In this document: in pieces, positions 1-8,866 of the stretch
Numbering within the stretch: position 1 is the stretch's first letter
How the letters are laid out: each line of letters starts with the position of its first letter
NCBI GenBank assembly: GCA_963821715.1
Contig: CAWGET010000004.1
Coordinates: 124,001-188,000 of the forward strand
DNA from: CAWGET01 sp963821715
GTDB lineage: Bacteria > Bacteroidota > Ignavibacteria > Ignavibacteriales > Melioribacteraceae
Length of the DNA: 64,000 nt
Reading direction: 5' to 3'
Translations under genes and position numbers: made by a program
Notes under the pieces: generated by a model
The model's database searches: none
The model's input: only the letters and a program-made list of their open reading frames with translations
Told to the model about the DNA's origin: nothing

Positions 1-1
1 T

Positions 2-1342
2 AACCGCGAAAATGAAAATGTTCAAGGAAGTATATTTTTCCGCGCTCAAGATTTCATTAATAATCCGAAAGGAATCTCTGACTCGCTGAGATTTAACTAT
101 TACCGCGGACCATCAATCCCGAATAAAATGGAATGGAAAAACGATGATACTCCTCCGTTAGCACCGACGAATCTAAGGTTTGGTGTTGATGATGAAACCG
201 GGGAATATGCCTTGATATGGGATGAACCTGCAGCGGCGGCTGACGGTGATACTGCGGTAAAATATATTGTTTATCGTCACCCGATCTCTTTAGCAAAAAT
301 AAAAGAAGGCGACGGGGATATGAATTTCGGACTTGCGGGAAATACAGAAAAATTACCGATGCGATATTCAAACTTTTCTTGGGTGGGACAATATTATTCC
401 GTTGCCGCAATAGATAAATCGAATAATGAAAGCGAACAAAGCGACTTTATTGAAATAACTCTTATGCCCGAAATTCCATCTCTTATCGCGCCTATGAACA
501 ATGCTGTAAATCAAATTGATGCCGTACTTTTAAGTTGGAATGGGGATGAAAAAACAGGAGCTTACGCTTTGCAGGTTTCCACCGATTCAACTTTTACTGC
601 ATTAGTGAAAAATGTAGAATATATTCAAGCGGATTCTTTATTGATGCAGAACATGCTTCCGCAGCAGAAATATTACTGGCGCGTTAAAGCCTTTAGCTAC
701 GGCGGACAAAGTGAGTTCTCTGAAGCATATTCTTTTACAACCGGCTTTCCGACCACTCCTTTGTTAGTTTATCCTAATCATACGGAAACAATAGATACAC
801 TTAGCCCTACATTGATTTGGCGGGAAACGCCATCCGCGGATTCCTATAAGCTTCAACTAAGCGGAAGCCCGAACATCGAAGTAAATCCTTTAATTTTAGA
901 TACAAGCGGAATAACGGATACAATGTTAACTCTGAATAATTTAAGTCCGGATAAAGTTTATTTCTGGCGAGTAAAAGCTGTAAACCAATTTGGTGTAAGC
1001 GAATGGTCTGAAATCCGGGGGTTCAAAACGCCTGATCCGGTTGGAGTAAGAGCCGAAGAAATTCTTCCTTCGGAATTTAAATTATACCAAAATTATCCGA
1101 ATCCATTTAATCCCGGAACAACAATTAGGTACGCGGTTCCTGCTGGCAAATATAACCAAAATGTTACACTGAAATTATTTGATATATTAGGAAATGAGAT
1201 TGTGACCTTATTGAATGAAGTTAAATCGCCGGGCGTTTATGAACTTGAATTCAATGGTGCCGCCTTGGCAAGCGGTATTTATATTTACAGAATGCAGTCC
1301 AGCAGCTTTAATACCGCAAAGAAATTAATATTGATGAAATAA
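2..1342 (+). CDS. 3' part of GHL10-type (family 10-like) secreted glycosidase with FnIII-like domains and T9SS sorting tail
   Basis: The frame is open to the left window edge, so the N-terminus is missing. The first 45 or so residues (a QGSIFFRAQDFINN stretch, then DSLR..YYRGPSIP) resemble the end of the glycosyl hydrolase-like 10 (GHL10/DUF187) TIM-barrel found in Bacteroidota. At least three fibronectin-III-like modules follow, two of them showing the YYWRVKA / YFWRVKA signature. The last 85 residues carry a type A T9SS sorting domain: YQNYPNPFNPGTTIRYAVP, then GIYIYRM and a KLILMK end. It is therefore probably exported by type IX secretion and displayed on the cell surface. An internal ATG at 128 exists, but conserved sequence continues upstream of it. 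Substrate is unknown; the GHL10 call rests on a short stretch. Confidence 0.72.
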   Translation, partial: NRENENVQGSIFFRAQDFINNPKGISDSLRFNYYRGPSIPNKMEWKNDDTPPLAPTNLRFGVDDETGEYALIWDEPAAAADGDTAVKYIVYRHPISLAKIKEGDGDMNFGLAGNTEKLPMRYSNFSWVGQYYSVAAIDKSNNESEQSDFIEITLMPEIPSLIAPMNNAVNQIDAVLLSWNGDEKTGAYALQVSTDSTFTALVKNVEYIQADSLLMQNMLPQQKYYWRVKAFSYGGQSEFSEAYSFTTGFPTTPLLVYPNHTETIDTLSPTLIWRETPSADSYKLQLSGSPNIEVNPLILDTSGITDTMLTLNNLSPDKVYFWRVKAVNQFGVSEWSEIRGFKTPDPVGVRAEEILPSEFKLYQNYPNPFNPGTTIRYAVPAGKYNQNVTLKLFDILGNEIVTLLNEVKSPGVYELEFNGAALASGIYIYRMQSSSFNTAKKLILMK

Positions 1343-1395
1343 TAAATCGATTACTCAGTAAAACTTAGGGAATATTTTATTACAAAGGATTGGAT

Positions 1396-4300
1396 ATGAA
1401 AAGCAAAACAAAATTACTTTTTTTTATTTCACTTACGCTTCTTGTTGTCTCTTCCTGCCGGAAAGAAATTGCGGAAGAAGAAGTTTTGGAAACCAGGATA
1501 CTTAAATTTGAGGAGACTTTCCGCGCGGGAGGTTTTGATTTTGAAATTCCGCCGGGAAGTAGAATCGACAGTTTTCGTGTTGATGATCAGCAAAATCAGA
1601 TAACTTTTTATGCGAATAAAGAATTTTCAAACCGCTCATTCCGTAATAATAATGTAGAAAAGATCTATTCGGATATAAAAAAATTCTTCGGGGAAAAATT
1701 CGGCAAGTATAATTTTAAAATCATTACTCTCAGTCATCCGCTAAATGAATTGGTGCCAAATTTTTACAGAGAAAATTCCAAAGAGTACGATGCGAGCAGA
1801 ATAGCCAAAAAAGATGTAGAAAAAAGAATTCCCATAGTTCAGAACCTTGATAAACCATACGAAGTAACGAATGGGTTGAATAACAAAAACATTGTTGTCT
1901 GGAATAGCCACGGCTGGTATTATAATAACGATCAGGATAGATGGATGTGGCAGCGCCCCCGCATGTTTCAGACGGTCGAGGATTTGATTCCCACTTCTTT
2001 CGTACTTCCTTACATAATTCCAATGCTGGAAAATTCCGGCGCGAATGTTTTTATCCCGCGCGAAAGGGATATTCAAACTAATGAAGTTGTGGTTGACAAC
2101 GATCAGCCGGGCGCTTATCAAAATGGAATTTACAACGAAACAAACGGCTGGACAACCGGGACAGAGAAGGGATTTGAAATAGGCAATCCGCCATATCCCA
2201 ATAATTTCAATCCGTTTCTGCAGGGGACTTATAAAGTTACCGGAGCAAGCGATTCTGCATCCGAGAAAATTGAATGGATTCCGAATATTCCGGAAGCAGG
2301 ATTTTATAATGTTTACATCTCTTATTATTCTTCCGAAGAAAATATACCCGACGCTAATTATTCAGTTTATTATTCCGGCGGTAAAACTGATTTTTCGGTC
2401 AATCAAAAAATTGGAGGAAATACCTGGATCTATTTGGGAAATTTTAAATTTGAGAAAGGTATAAATCCGGAATTAGGCAAGGTGGTATTAACAAATGAAT
2501 CCGAGCATCCAAATAAAAATGTTACAGCCGACGCGGTAAGATTCGGCGGCGGGATGGGAATAATCGAAAAAGGCGGAAGAACGGGTGGAAGACCAAAATT
2601 TGTAGAGGGCGCACGTTATTATCTGCAATATGCCGGAATGCCGGATACACTTGTTTACAGCCTTAACGATAACAAAAGCGATTATAAAGATGATTACCAG
2701 AGCCGCGGAGAATATGTAAATTATTTATACGGCGCTCCTTTCGGACCAAATAAGGACCGTGACGCGAAAGGTCTTGGGATTCCAATCGATCTTTCTCTTG
2801 CTTTTCACACAGACGCAGGAGAATCGAGAAGCGATACAACGATCGGAACGCTTCTGATTTACAGCATCGAAGATACAGATTCACAGTTTGTTTTTCCGGA
2901 TAGCGTATCACGAATGGCAAGCCGGGATTTTGCTGATATTCTTCAGACCGAAATTGTAGATGGGATAAGATCTAAATACGACAACGTCTGGCGCAAGCGA
3001 AGATTATGGGAAGCTCAGTACAGCGAAGCGGCGCGACCAAATGTACCTGCAGCTTTACTCGAATTACTTTCTCACCAGAATTTTTTAGATATGCAGTTCA
3101 TGCTCGATCCCCGCTTTCGTTTCGACGTTTCAAGATCGATCTATAAAGCTATGTTGAAATTCTTGTCGGTACAAAACGGATACAATTATGTAGTTCAGCC
3201 ATTACCGGTTAAGAATTTTCAAACTTCATTTACTGATAAAGGTGATGTAGAGTTGAAATGGAGCCCGGTTGAAGATCCAAAAGAACCGACTGCTTCTCCG
3301 GATCATTATATTGTTTACACACGCGTTAACGATGAAGGATTCGGAAACGGAGTTCCAGTCTATGATACGAGTTATATTTTTCAAAATCCGGCGATCGATT
3401 CCATCTACAGTTTTAAAGTTACAGCCGTAAATAAAGGCGGTGAAAGTTTTCCTTCGGAAATATTAGCGGTAAGCAAATCTGAAGAAAATCCGGAACCCCT
3501 CTTGATAGTTAACGCGTTCGACCGAATTTCGGGGCCTTCAATTGTAGATGAAGGAGACTTCCGCGGTTTTCTCGGATTTCTTGAAAACGGCGTGCCCGAT
3601 AAATACGATTTGAATTATACCGGAACTCAATTTAATTTTGATGCCGACTCCAAGTGGAAAACCGATGACGCCCCAGGTCATGGAGCAAGTTACGGAAATA
3701 AGGAAACAACAATTATAGCGGGCAACACCTTTGATTTCCCTTACGTTCATGGAACTGCTATAAAAAATTCCGGAAGATCATTTGTTTCAGCGAGCGATGA
3801 ATCGATTATGAATGGAGATGTAGATTTATCATCCTACAAAATGGTTGACGTTATTTTGGGTGAAGAGAAAAAAACTGAATGGCAAAAGGATTTCGCCGAT
3901 TCTCTGCACGGTCTTCAGTTCGAAACTTTCCCCAGATCTTTCCAAAAGCGGATTTCCGAATATTTATCTCAAGACGGAAATATATTTATCTCCGGCGCTT
4001 ATGTTGGGACGGATCTATTCTCGGCAACCTCTGATAGTTTAGATATAGAATTTGCGAAAGAAACTTTAAAATTTAGTCTGTCAACCGATCATGCGGTTAA
4101 GACCGGAGGAGTTTTTGTAATTGATTCATCATTCTTCGATACAAATAAAGTTTTTGAATTTGAAACGGAATTAAACGACTCAATTTACGCAGTTGAATCG
4201 CCTGACGCGATTGTTCCTGTTGACGGTGCGAGAACTATTTTCCGATATGCCGAAAACAGATTCAGTGCAGCGACTGCTTACAAAAATAAATATGGCGTTG

Positions 4301-4416
4301 TTTTGTTCGGCTTTCCATTTGAAGCAATAAAGAAAGAAAAATTAAGAAATCAAATTATGAATTCTATCTTGAATTATTTACTGATTGATGAGCAAAATGG
4401 CGCCGGCAATCATTAA
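1396..4416 (+). CDS. N-acetylmuramoyl-L-alanine amidase-like lipoprotein with golvesin-C-like and FnIII domains
   Basis: A 1006-residue predicted lipoprotein; the signal peptide ends in LVVSSC, placing Cys about 22 residues in. The start is the ATG at 1396, six bases after an AAAGGA Shine-Dalgarno, rather than the TTG at 1390. An amidase_3-like fold is suggested by VVWNSHGWYY near residue 175, SLAFHTDAGES near 470 and AALLELLSHQNF near 555, which match the expected zinc ligands (His, His) and catalytic Glu. Between the first two lies a golvesin-C-terminal-like beta domain (about 255-395, KIEWIPNIPEAGFYNVYIS), as in xanthan-lyase-annotated Bacteroidota proteins. A FnIII module follows at about 610-700, then a C-terminal domain of unknown role. 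Probable role is cell-wall or exopolymer turnover at the outer membrane. It sits 53 bp after a secreted glycosidase, possibly co-transcribed. Confidence 0.7.
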   Translation: MKSKTKLLFFISLTLLVVSSCRKEIAEEEVLETRILKFEETFRAGGFDFEIPPGSRIDSFRVDDQQNQITFYANKEFSNRSFRNNNVEKIYSDIKKFFGEKFGKYNFKIITLSHPLNELVPNFYRENSKEYDASRIAKKDVEKRIPIVQNLDKPYEVTNGLNNKNIVVWNSHGWYYNNDQDRWMWQRPRMFQTVEDLIPTSFVLPYIIPMLENSGANVFIPRERDIQTNEVVVDNDQPGAYQNGIYNETNGWTTGTEKGFEIGNPPYPNNFNPFLQGTYKVTGASDSASEKIEWIPNIPEAGFYNVYISYYSSEENIPDANYSVYYSGGKTDFSVNQKIGGNTWIYLGNFKFEKGINPELGKVVLTNESEHPNKNVTADAVRFGGGMGIIEKGGRTGGRPKFVEGARYYLQYAGMPDTLVYSLNDNKSDYKDDYQSRGEYVNYLYGAPFGPNKDRDAKGLGIPIDLSLAFHTDAGESRSDTTIGTLLIYSIEDTDSQFVFPDSVSRMASRDFADILQTEIVDGIRSKYDNVWRKRRLWEAQYSEAARPNVPAALLELLSHQNFLDMQFMLDPRFRFDVSRSIYKAMLKFLSVQNGYNYVVQPLPVKNFQTSFTDKGDVELKWSPVEDPKEPTASPDHYIVYTRVNDEGFGNGVPVYDTSYIFQNPAIDSIYSFKVTAVNKGGESFPSEILAVSKSEENPEPLLIVNAFDRISGPSIVDEGDFRGFLGFLENGVPDKYDLNYTGTQFNFDADSKWKTDDAPGHGASYGNKETTIIAGNTFDFPYVHGTAIKNSGRSFVSASDESIMNGDVDLSSYKMVDVILGEEKKTEWQKDFADSLHGLQFETFPRSFQKRISEYLSQDGNIFISGAYVGTDLFSATSDSLDIEFAKETLKFSLSTDHAVKTGGVFVIDSSFFDTNKVFEFETELNDSIYAVESPDAIVPVDGARTIFRYAENRFSAATAYKNKYGVVLFGFPFEAIKKEKLRNQIMNSILNYLLIDEQNGAGNH

Positions 4417-4435
4417 TGAAGTTGCCAAAGCTTTT

Positions 4436-5257
4436 TTAAATAAGATTTTTTTCATTAAAAAGTTTTCCGCCGATTATTGCGGCGAAGAAGACTGATATCC
4501 TTTTTACAGATAAAACAAGGGCTACAGGCGCAATCTTTATCGCTTCTATTTGAGTGTACCTGTAGCCGATTGTTAAAATTGATATTAAAATTATCCATCC
4601 AAAAAAACTTTTCCCGGATGATCTCAAATTCAGACTAAATTTAGTCTTCGAAAAGAAAAAAATTAAAGTAAAATTAACAGCGAGAAATAATTGCTGAAAT
4701 CCCATAAAGGCAACAGGTTCAACTTTGTACTTGAATAACAAAAGGCGATCGAGCAATGCAGTTAGTGTAAAAAGGAGAAGCGCACCAATAACATAATGAT
4801 GAGCTTTCGATTTCCAGAAAACCTTAAATGGGTCGAAAATATTTTGACGCGATCTTGTCTCTAAAATATATGTGCCCGCTATTAAGAGAATTATTCCGAG
4901 AATTTCCAGCGGGACAAGAGTTTCATCGATTATAAAATAAGCGAATACCGCTACGAACGCCGGCGTTAATACCATCAGAGGCAGTGCGCCGCTTATCTCT
5001 AAATTTTTTATTGAGAGCATAACGAATAAAAAAGCAAACGCGCCGAGAATTGTTTTTATGTATAAAATAAATAGGTTGTAAAACTGCAGTGAAGAAAAAT
5101 CGACAAAAAAGAAAAACGGAAGCGACAGCGCTAAATTGAAGAGCGCCAGAAGAAATGAAAATTCCAGCGCTTCCAATTTAAATAAAATCTTTTTTTGCGA
5201 GATTGCCGCCGAAGCCGAAAAGAGAGCCGAAATAAATGCGATTGTAAACCAATCCAT
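4436..5257 (-). CDS. EamA/DMT-family inner-membrane transporter, frameshifted near its C-terminus
   Basis: A hydrophobic protein with about nine visible membrane segments arranged as two EamA repeats (first GALPLMVLTPAFVAVFAYF, second PVALVLSVKRISVFFAAIIGGKLFNEK), typical of drug/metabolite exporters. Its ATG directly follows the stop of the upstream TonB receptor gene (TAAATG), so the two are translationally linked. As read, it stops at FNEKNLI, one helix short of the family. Shifting one base just before the stop continues as KKALATSLMIAGAILLINQ and ends at 4378-4380, exactly the missing helix. The full gene would therefore be 4378-5257 and overlap the 3' end of the convergent amidase gene. 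Substrate unknown. Confidence 0.85.
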   Translation of the reverse strand: MDWFTIAFISALFSASAAISQKKILFKLEALEFSFLLALFNLALSLPFFFFVDFSSLQFYNLFILYIKTILGAFAFLFVMLSIKNLEISGALPLMVLTPAFVAVFAYFIIDETLVPLEILGIILLIAGTYILETRSRQNIFDPFKVFWKSKAHHYVIGALLLFTLTALLDRLLLFKYKVEPVAFMGFQQLFLAVNFTLIFFFSKTKFSLNLRSSGKSFFGWIILISILTIGYRYTQIEAIKIAPVALVLSVKRISVFFAAIIGGKLFNEKNLI

Positions 5258-7543
5258 TTACCAGCTCACTTTTGCTTTTATAAAGAAATTTCTTCCCGGT
5301 TCGTAATTTATAAAACCACGATTCGTTGAAAGATGGTTCCTGTATAATTTATCAATAAGATTTTTGACGCCGCCGAATAACTGTATTTTTCCGTAGACGA
5401 TATCTATCGGATTTGAGTATAAGTAAACATCGTACAAAGCGTATCCCGGCGTCTTCTTCTCGCCCGCTGCAATTTTTTCCTGGTTAGAGAAAAACGACCC
5501 TGACAGATCGAAATTCAAAATTTCTACTAATGGAAATCTTATTCCGAATTTTCCGTTTAATGGCGGAATCTCCGGTAAGTCCAAATCGTTTCCGGTATCT
5601 TCACCAATCACATAAGCGGCAGATCCGTAGAACACAAATTTCTGCAGCGGATTGTATTCAAAACTCATATCGAAACCGTACAACCGCGCCTCTCCTACAT
5701 TCGATTTTATAAACAAACTGTCGCGTATCGATTCGCGGTCAATTACCAGATCATCGAACAAATTAAGAAAAGCATTTGCACGGAAAGATAAATTTTTGCT
5801 CCACCTTCTCACTCCCAAATCGAAGAACAGCCCTTTCTCCGGTTCGAGTTTGGGATTTCCGAGAAATGTCTTACCTGCCAGGTCAATATATTGAAACCTC
5901 TCTTCAAGATTTGGGCTGCGGAAACTTCTGGCAAAATTGAATGCAATATCCGTTTCCCTGTTGATCTCAAATAGTAACCCGGTGTTTAAGCTCCAGGATT
6001 GATTATCCACATCAGAAGCTGCGAAAGAAGCGAGCGGGTTTTGAGGCGGATTCGGATTTTTATTCCCGTTTACAATAATGTAATTGGGATTAATCGCTTC
6101 TTCATTTTTTATGTTGATCAGATCAAATCTACCGCCTGCATTTAATGTAAGCCGGTTTTTCAAAAGTTTAACTTCGTCATTCAGATAAACTCCCGCGCTT
6201 CGGAAAGTTGATTCAGGAATCGGAAGATCTCCTATAATTTTATTTTGCGCGGCAATATTTCTTTCGCGCGTTCCTTTATACTCACGCTGCCATCCGTCAA
6301 ATCCCAAAATCAAGAAATGATTTCCAAACACCCAGTTCGTCTGCACTGCAATTCCGTCTGTATTATGATCGGCTTTCGGAGTAACGGTAACGGCGGCATT
6401 CGGTTTTAATTCTACTTCTCTTTTAATAAATTGATGAAAATATTTAAAAGATAAATTCAGAAAATTTTTACTAATCCGTTTCACCTTATATTCGGCGCTG
6501 TACATTTCCCTTTCTTCAATCGGATATCTTGCCGAAGCACCTGCAGGGAATGGGCTTCCGCCGGGAATTCCCACATCTTCGGCGCTGAATAATTGATAGT
6601 TCAATAAAATTTCGTGATCGTCAAAAGGCTGCGCTCCAAATTCGGCAGAAAGATTTTGGTCGCGGAAACGGCTGTCTTTCAAAGTTCCGGCGGGTGTTTC
6701 AGCGTCCGTTGCGTTTCTTAAACTTCCGTTTAATTTCAGACGCCAGTTCCGGTCTCCCGAGTTCAGCAGCAAATTGGAGTACGAACCATCATTCACACTA
6801 TTGAAAGACGAACTGACCGATCCGTTAAGATAGAAATCATCGTTGTAAGCGGCTTGCCTTGTTAGAATATTTACAATACCGCCCGTCGCGCCGGAACCGT
6901 AAATAGAAGAAATTCCGCCTTTTATTATCTCAATTTTTTCCACATCATTTAAATCGATCAACGATAATCCGGCTGCTACATTGGTCGCCGTCTCAATCCT
7001 GTTGCCGTCAACTAAAGTAATTATATTTTGCTTGCTTAGTCCTCGGATATTAACCGAAGTCGCCCAAATTCCGTCGCGTGAAATCGAAACTCCCGGTTCA
7101 CCGCTAAGCAGATCGGCTGGGGTTATGGAGTTTTCCTTTTCTATTTTATTTCTTTCCACAATTTCCATCGGAAGAGATACTTCTTTCAGCGCCATATCAC
7201 GTTTAACACTTTTCACCGTTACAACCCCAAGTCGCACCGGAACCGGAATAAGTTTTATATCTATGTTTAGATCGTCTTGCTTAATCGTAATGGAAATTGT
7301 TTTTTCTTCATAGCCTACGTGAGTGAACCGAATAGAATGTTCGCCCGGCTTTAATCCGTCAATAAAAAACTTACCGCTCATATTTGTGGCGGCGCCGATA
7401 TTTAAATTAACGAAAGTGATGTTTACGTCATTTAGCTCGCTTCCGGTTTTCGAATCGGATACCGACCCGCTAAATGAGACTGTTTGAGCATTTGCATTAA
7501 ATGCAAAGGAAAACAGAATGTATATTAAAAAAATGCGTTTCAT
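5258..7543 (-). CDS. TonB-dependent outer-membrane receptor
   Basis: A 761-residue outer-membrane receptor. It has a signal peptide (MKRIFLIYILFSFAFNANAQ), a carboxypeptidase-D regulatory-like domain at about 22-105 (SGSVSDSKTGSELNDVNITF), a plug domain at about 120-235 (VNIRGLSKQNIITLVDGNRI, then IYGSGATGGIVNI), and a 22-strand-type barrel ending in the aromatic IKAKVSW. The plug and barrel resemble siderophore/haem/vitamin B12 receptors of the BtuB-CirA class, but the ligand cannot be read from sequence. The gene after it, overlapping at TAAATG, is an EamA transporter. No cobalamin riboswitch was recognised in the 174-bp upstream gap, which argues weakly against B12. Confidence 0.9.
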   Translation of the reverse strand: MKRIFLIYILFSFAFNANAQTVSFSGSVSDSKTGSELNDVNITFVNLNIGAATNMSGKFFIDGLKPGEHSIRFTHVGYEEKTISITIKQDDLNIDIKLIPVPVRLGVVTVKSVKRDMALKEVSLPMEIVERNKIEKENSITPADLLSGEPGVSISRDGIWATSVNIRGLSKQNIITLVDGNRIETATNVAAGLSLIDLNDVEKIEIIKGGISSIYGSGATGGIVNILTRQAAYNDDFYLNGSVSSSFNSVNDGSYSNLLLNSGDRNWRLKLNGSLRNATDAETPAGTLKDSRFRDQNLSAEFGAQPFDDHEILLNYQLFSAEDVGIPGGSPFPAGASARYPIEEREMYSAEYKVKRISKNFLNLSFKYFHQFIKREVELKPNAAVTVTPKADHNTDGIAVQTNWVFGNHFLILGFDGWQREYKGTRERNIAAQNKIIGDLPIPESTFRSAGVYLNDEVKLLKNRLTLNAGGRFDLINIKNEEAINPNYIIVNGNKNPNPPQNPLASFAASDVDNQSWSLNTGLLFEINRETDIAFNFARSFRSPNLEERFQYIDLAGKTFLGNPKLEPEKGLFFDLGVRRWSKNLSFRANAFLNLFDDLVIDRESIRDSLFIKSNVGEARLYGFDMSFEYNPLQKFVFYGSAAYVIGEDTGNDLDLPEIPPLNGKFGIRFPLVEILNFDLSGSFFSNQEKIAAGEKKTPGYALYDVYLYSNPIDIVYGKIQLFGGVKNLIDKLYRNHLSTNRGFINYEPGRNFFIKAKVSW

Positions 7544-7573
7544 AGTGTCTTGTTTATATAGAGAAATATTTCC

Positions 7574-7589
7574 TTATTAAATTTAATAA
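7574..7589. promoter_or_regulatory. 16-bp perfect palindrome in divergent promoter region
   Basis: TTATTAAATTTAATAA reads the same on both strands and lies 31 bp upstream of the TonB receptor start, between two divergent genes. It could be a regulator site for the receptor, or just low-complexity AT sequence; nothing else in the sequence separates these. Confidence 0.25.
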
Positions 7590-7667
7590 TTTTTTTATAA
7601 ATGAAGAATTAAATTTTTTGTTTTTCAGTTTCCTATCCAAAATATTTTAATTTAGTTAGAACTTATT

Positions 7668-7700
7668 TTTGCAAAATAACTTCATTATATTTATAGTTTG
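7668..7700 (+). promoter_or_regulatory. Possible Bacteroidota-type promoter upstream of prfA
   Basis: A TTTG at 7668-7671 is followed about 20 bases later by TATAGTTTG (7692-7700), resembling the -33 TTTG / -7 TAnnTTTG pattern used in Bacteroidetes but with one extra base in the -7 element. It lies 18 bp before the prfA ATG. Assignment is by resemblance only. Confidence 0.3.
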
Positions 7701-7717
7701 TATAATTCAGGTGCATT

Positions 7718-8785
7718 ATGGACTTCATAAATAAATTAAAATCTTTAAAAGATAAGTATGATTCGATTAACGAACAGCTTGCCGATCCCGAGAATCTTAA
7801 CGATCAGGAGAAATTAATTAGTCTGAGCAAGCAGCGGAGCGAATTGACCGAAATAGTTGAAGCTTACGATGAATATCAAAATCTTACAGATAATATAAGC
7901 GGGAATCGTGAAGTAATAGATTCGACGGAAGACGCAGAGCTTATCGAAATGGCTGAGCTGGAACTTGGGGAATTAGACCAGAAGAAGACAGATTTGGAAG
8001 AAAAAATTAAACTGCTCCTTATTCCGAAGGATCCCAACGATACCAAAGATGTTATTGTTGAAGTAAGAGCCGGAACGGGCGGCGAAGAAGCCGGACTTTT
8101 TGCCGGAGATCTTTTCAGGATGTACACGCGTTTCGCCGAGATAAAAGGATGGAAGCAGGAAGTTATTGATCTTAATGATTCCGGTATGGGAATTAAAGAA
8201 GCTGTTTTTTCGCTAAGCGGAGCGGGGGTTTACGGCGATTTAAAATTTGAAAACGGAGTTCACCGTGTTCAGCGCGTTCCCGCAACAGAAGCGAGCGGAC
8301 GAGTTCATACGTCGGCCGCATCCGTAGTTGTTATGCCCGAAGCCGAGGAAGTTGAAGTTGACGTGGATCCAGGTGATTTGAGGATAGACGTTTACAGAGC
8401 CGGCGGCGCAGGCGGCCAAAACGTTAACAAGGTTGAAACCGCAATTCGTATTACTCATATTCCGACGGGATTAGTTGTTCAATGCCAGGATGAAAGATCG
8501 CAGTTAAAAAACCGGCAAAAAGCGATGAAAGTTTTGAAGACGAGACTTTACGATATGAAACTTCAGGAGCAGAGCAGCGAAATTGCCGCGCAGAGGAAAT
8601 CCGTTGTTAAAAGCGGCGATAGAAGCGATAAGATCCGCACTTACAATTTTCCGCAGAACCGCGTTACCGATCACCGCATAGGAGTTACGCTATATAATCT
8701 TTCCAACATTATGGAAGGCGATTTGACGGAACTAATAGAAAAATTAAAAATGGCTGACAAGACTGAAAAACTAAACGCGGATTAA
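7718..8785 (+). CDS. prfA: Peptide chain release factor 1
   Basis: A 355-residue class I release factor that recognises UAA/UAG and triggers peptide release in the ribosome. Seen: an N-terminal coiled-coil PCRF region (about 1-110), the conserved RAGTGGEEAGLFAGDLFRMY segment, the codon-reading PAT tripeptide at residues 188-190 (which distinguishes RF1 from the SPF of RF2), and the catalytic GGQ loop at 232-234 within YRAGGAGGQNVNK. Length and domain order are normal for the family. It is a single-gene unit, divergent from the TonB receptor and ended by a hairpin at 8805-8837. No hemK/prmC gene lies downstream, unlike in many genomes. Confidence 0.98.
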   Translation: MDFINKLKSLKDKYDSINEQLADPENLNDQEKLISLSKQRSELTEIVEAYDEYQNLTDNISGNREVIDSTEDAELIEMAELELGELDQKKTDLEEKIKLLLIPKDPNDTKDVIVEVRAGTGGEEAGLFAGDLFRMYTRFAEIKGWKQEVIDLNDSGMGIKEAVFSLSGAGVYGDLKFENGVHRVQRVPATEASGRVHTSAASVVVMPEAEEVEVDVDPGDLRIDVYRAGGAGGQNVNKVETAIRITHIPTGLVVQCQDERSQLKNRQKAMKVLKTRLYDMKLQEQSSEIAAQRKSVVKSGDRSDKIRTYNFPQNRVTDHRIGVTLYNLSNIMEGDLTELIEKLKMADKTEKLNAD

Positions 8786-8804
8786 AAATTAAAACTAAAA
8801 AAAA

Positions 8805-8837
8805 TAAGGTCAAACAATTTTTTTTCGTTTGACCTTA
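8805..8837. terminator. Bidirectional intrinsic terminator between prfA and the DUF4920 gene
   Basis: A perfect 11-bp stem (8805-8815 with 8827-8837, core AAGGTCAAAC / GTTTGACCTT) surrounds an 11-base T-rich loop. Leftward on the minus strand it is followed by a run of eight T, giving a strong terminator for the 9370-8867 gene. The plus side has only a weak T stretch. It is placed between two convergent genes. Confidence 0.8.
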
Positions 8838-8866
8838 AACTTTTATATGCGTCGATGTATTTTTAC

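Noticed and set aside
93..410. Minus-strand open frame of 105 codons over the first gene
   Set aside because: Antisense to a conserved secreted protein and without recognisable features.
4430..4445. Programmed ribosomal frameshift at the EamA stop
   Set aside because: No upstream Shine-Dalgarno-like stimulator or clear downstream pseudoknot was seen, and a shift so near the end is not known for this family. A plain indel is simpler.
8826..8840. GTTTGACCTT in the prfA terminator resembling the GTTTGAC repeat near ubiA
   Set aside because: Only 10 bases shared and fully explained by the hairpin stem; probably coincidence.
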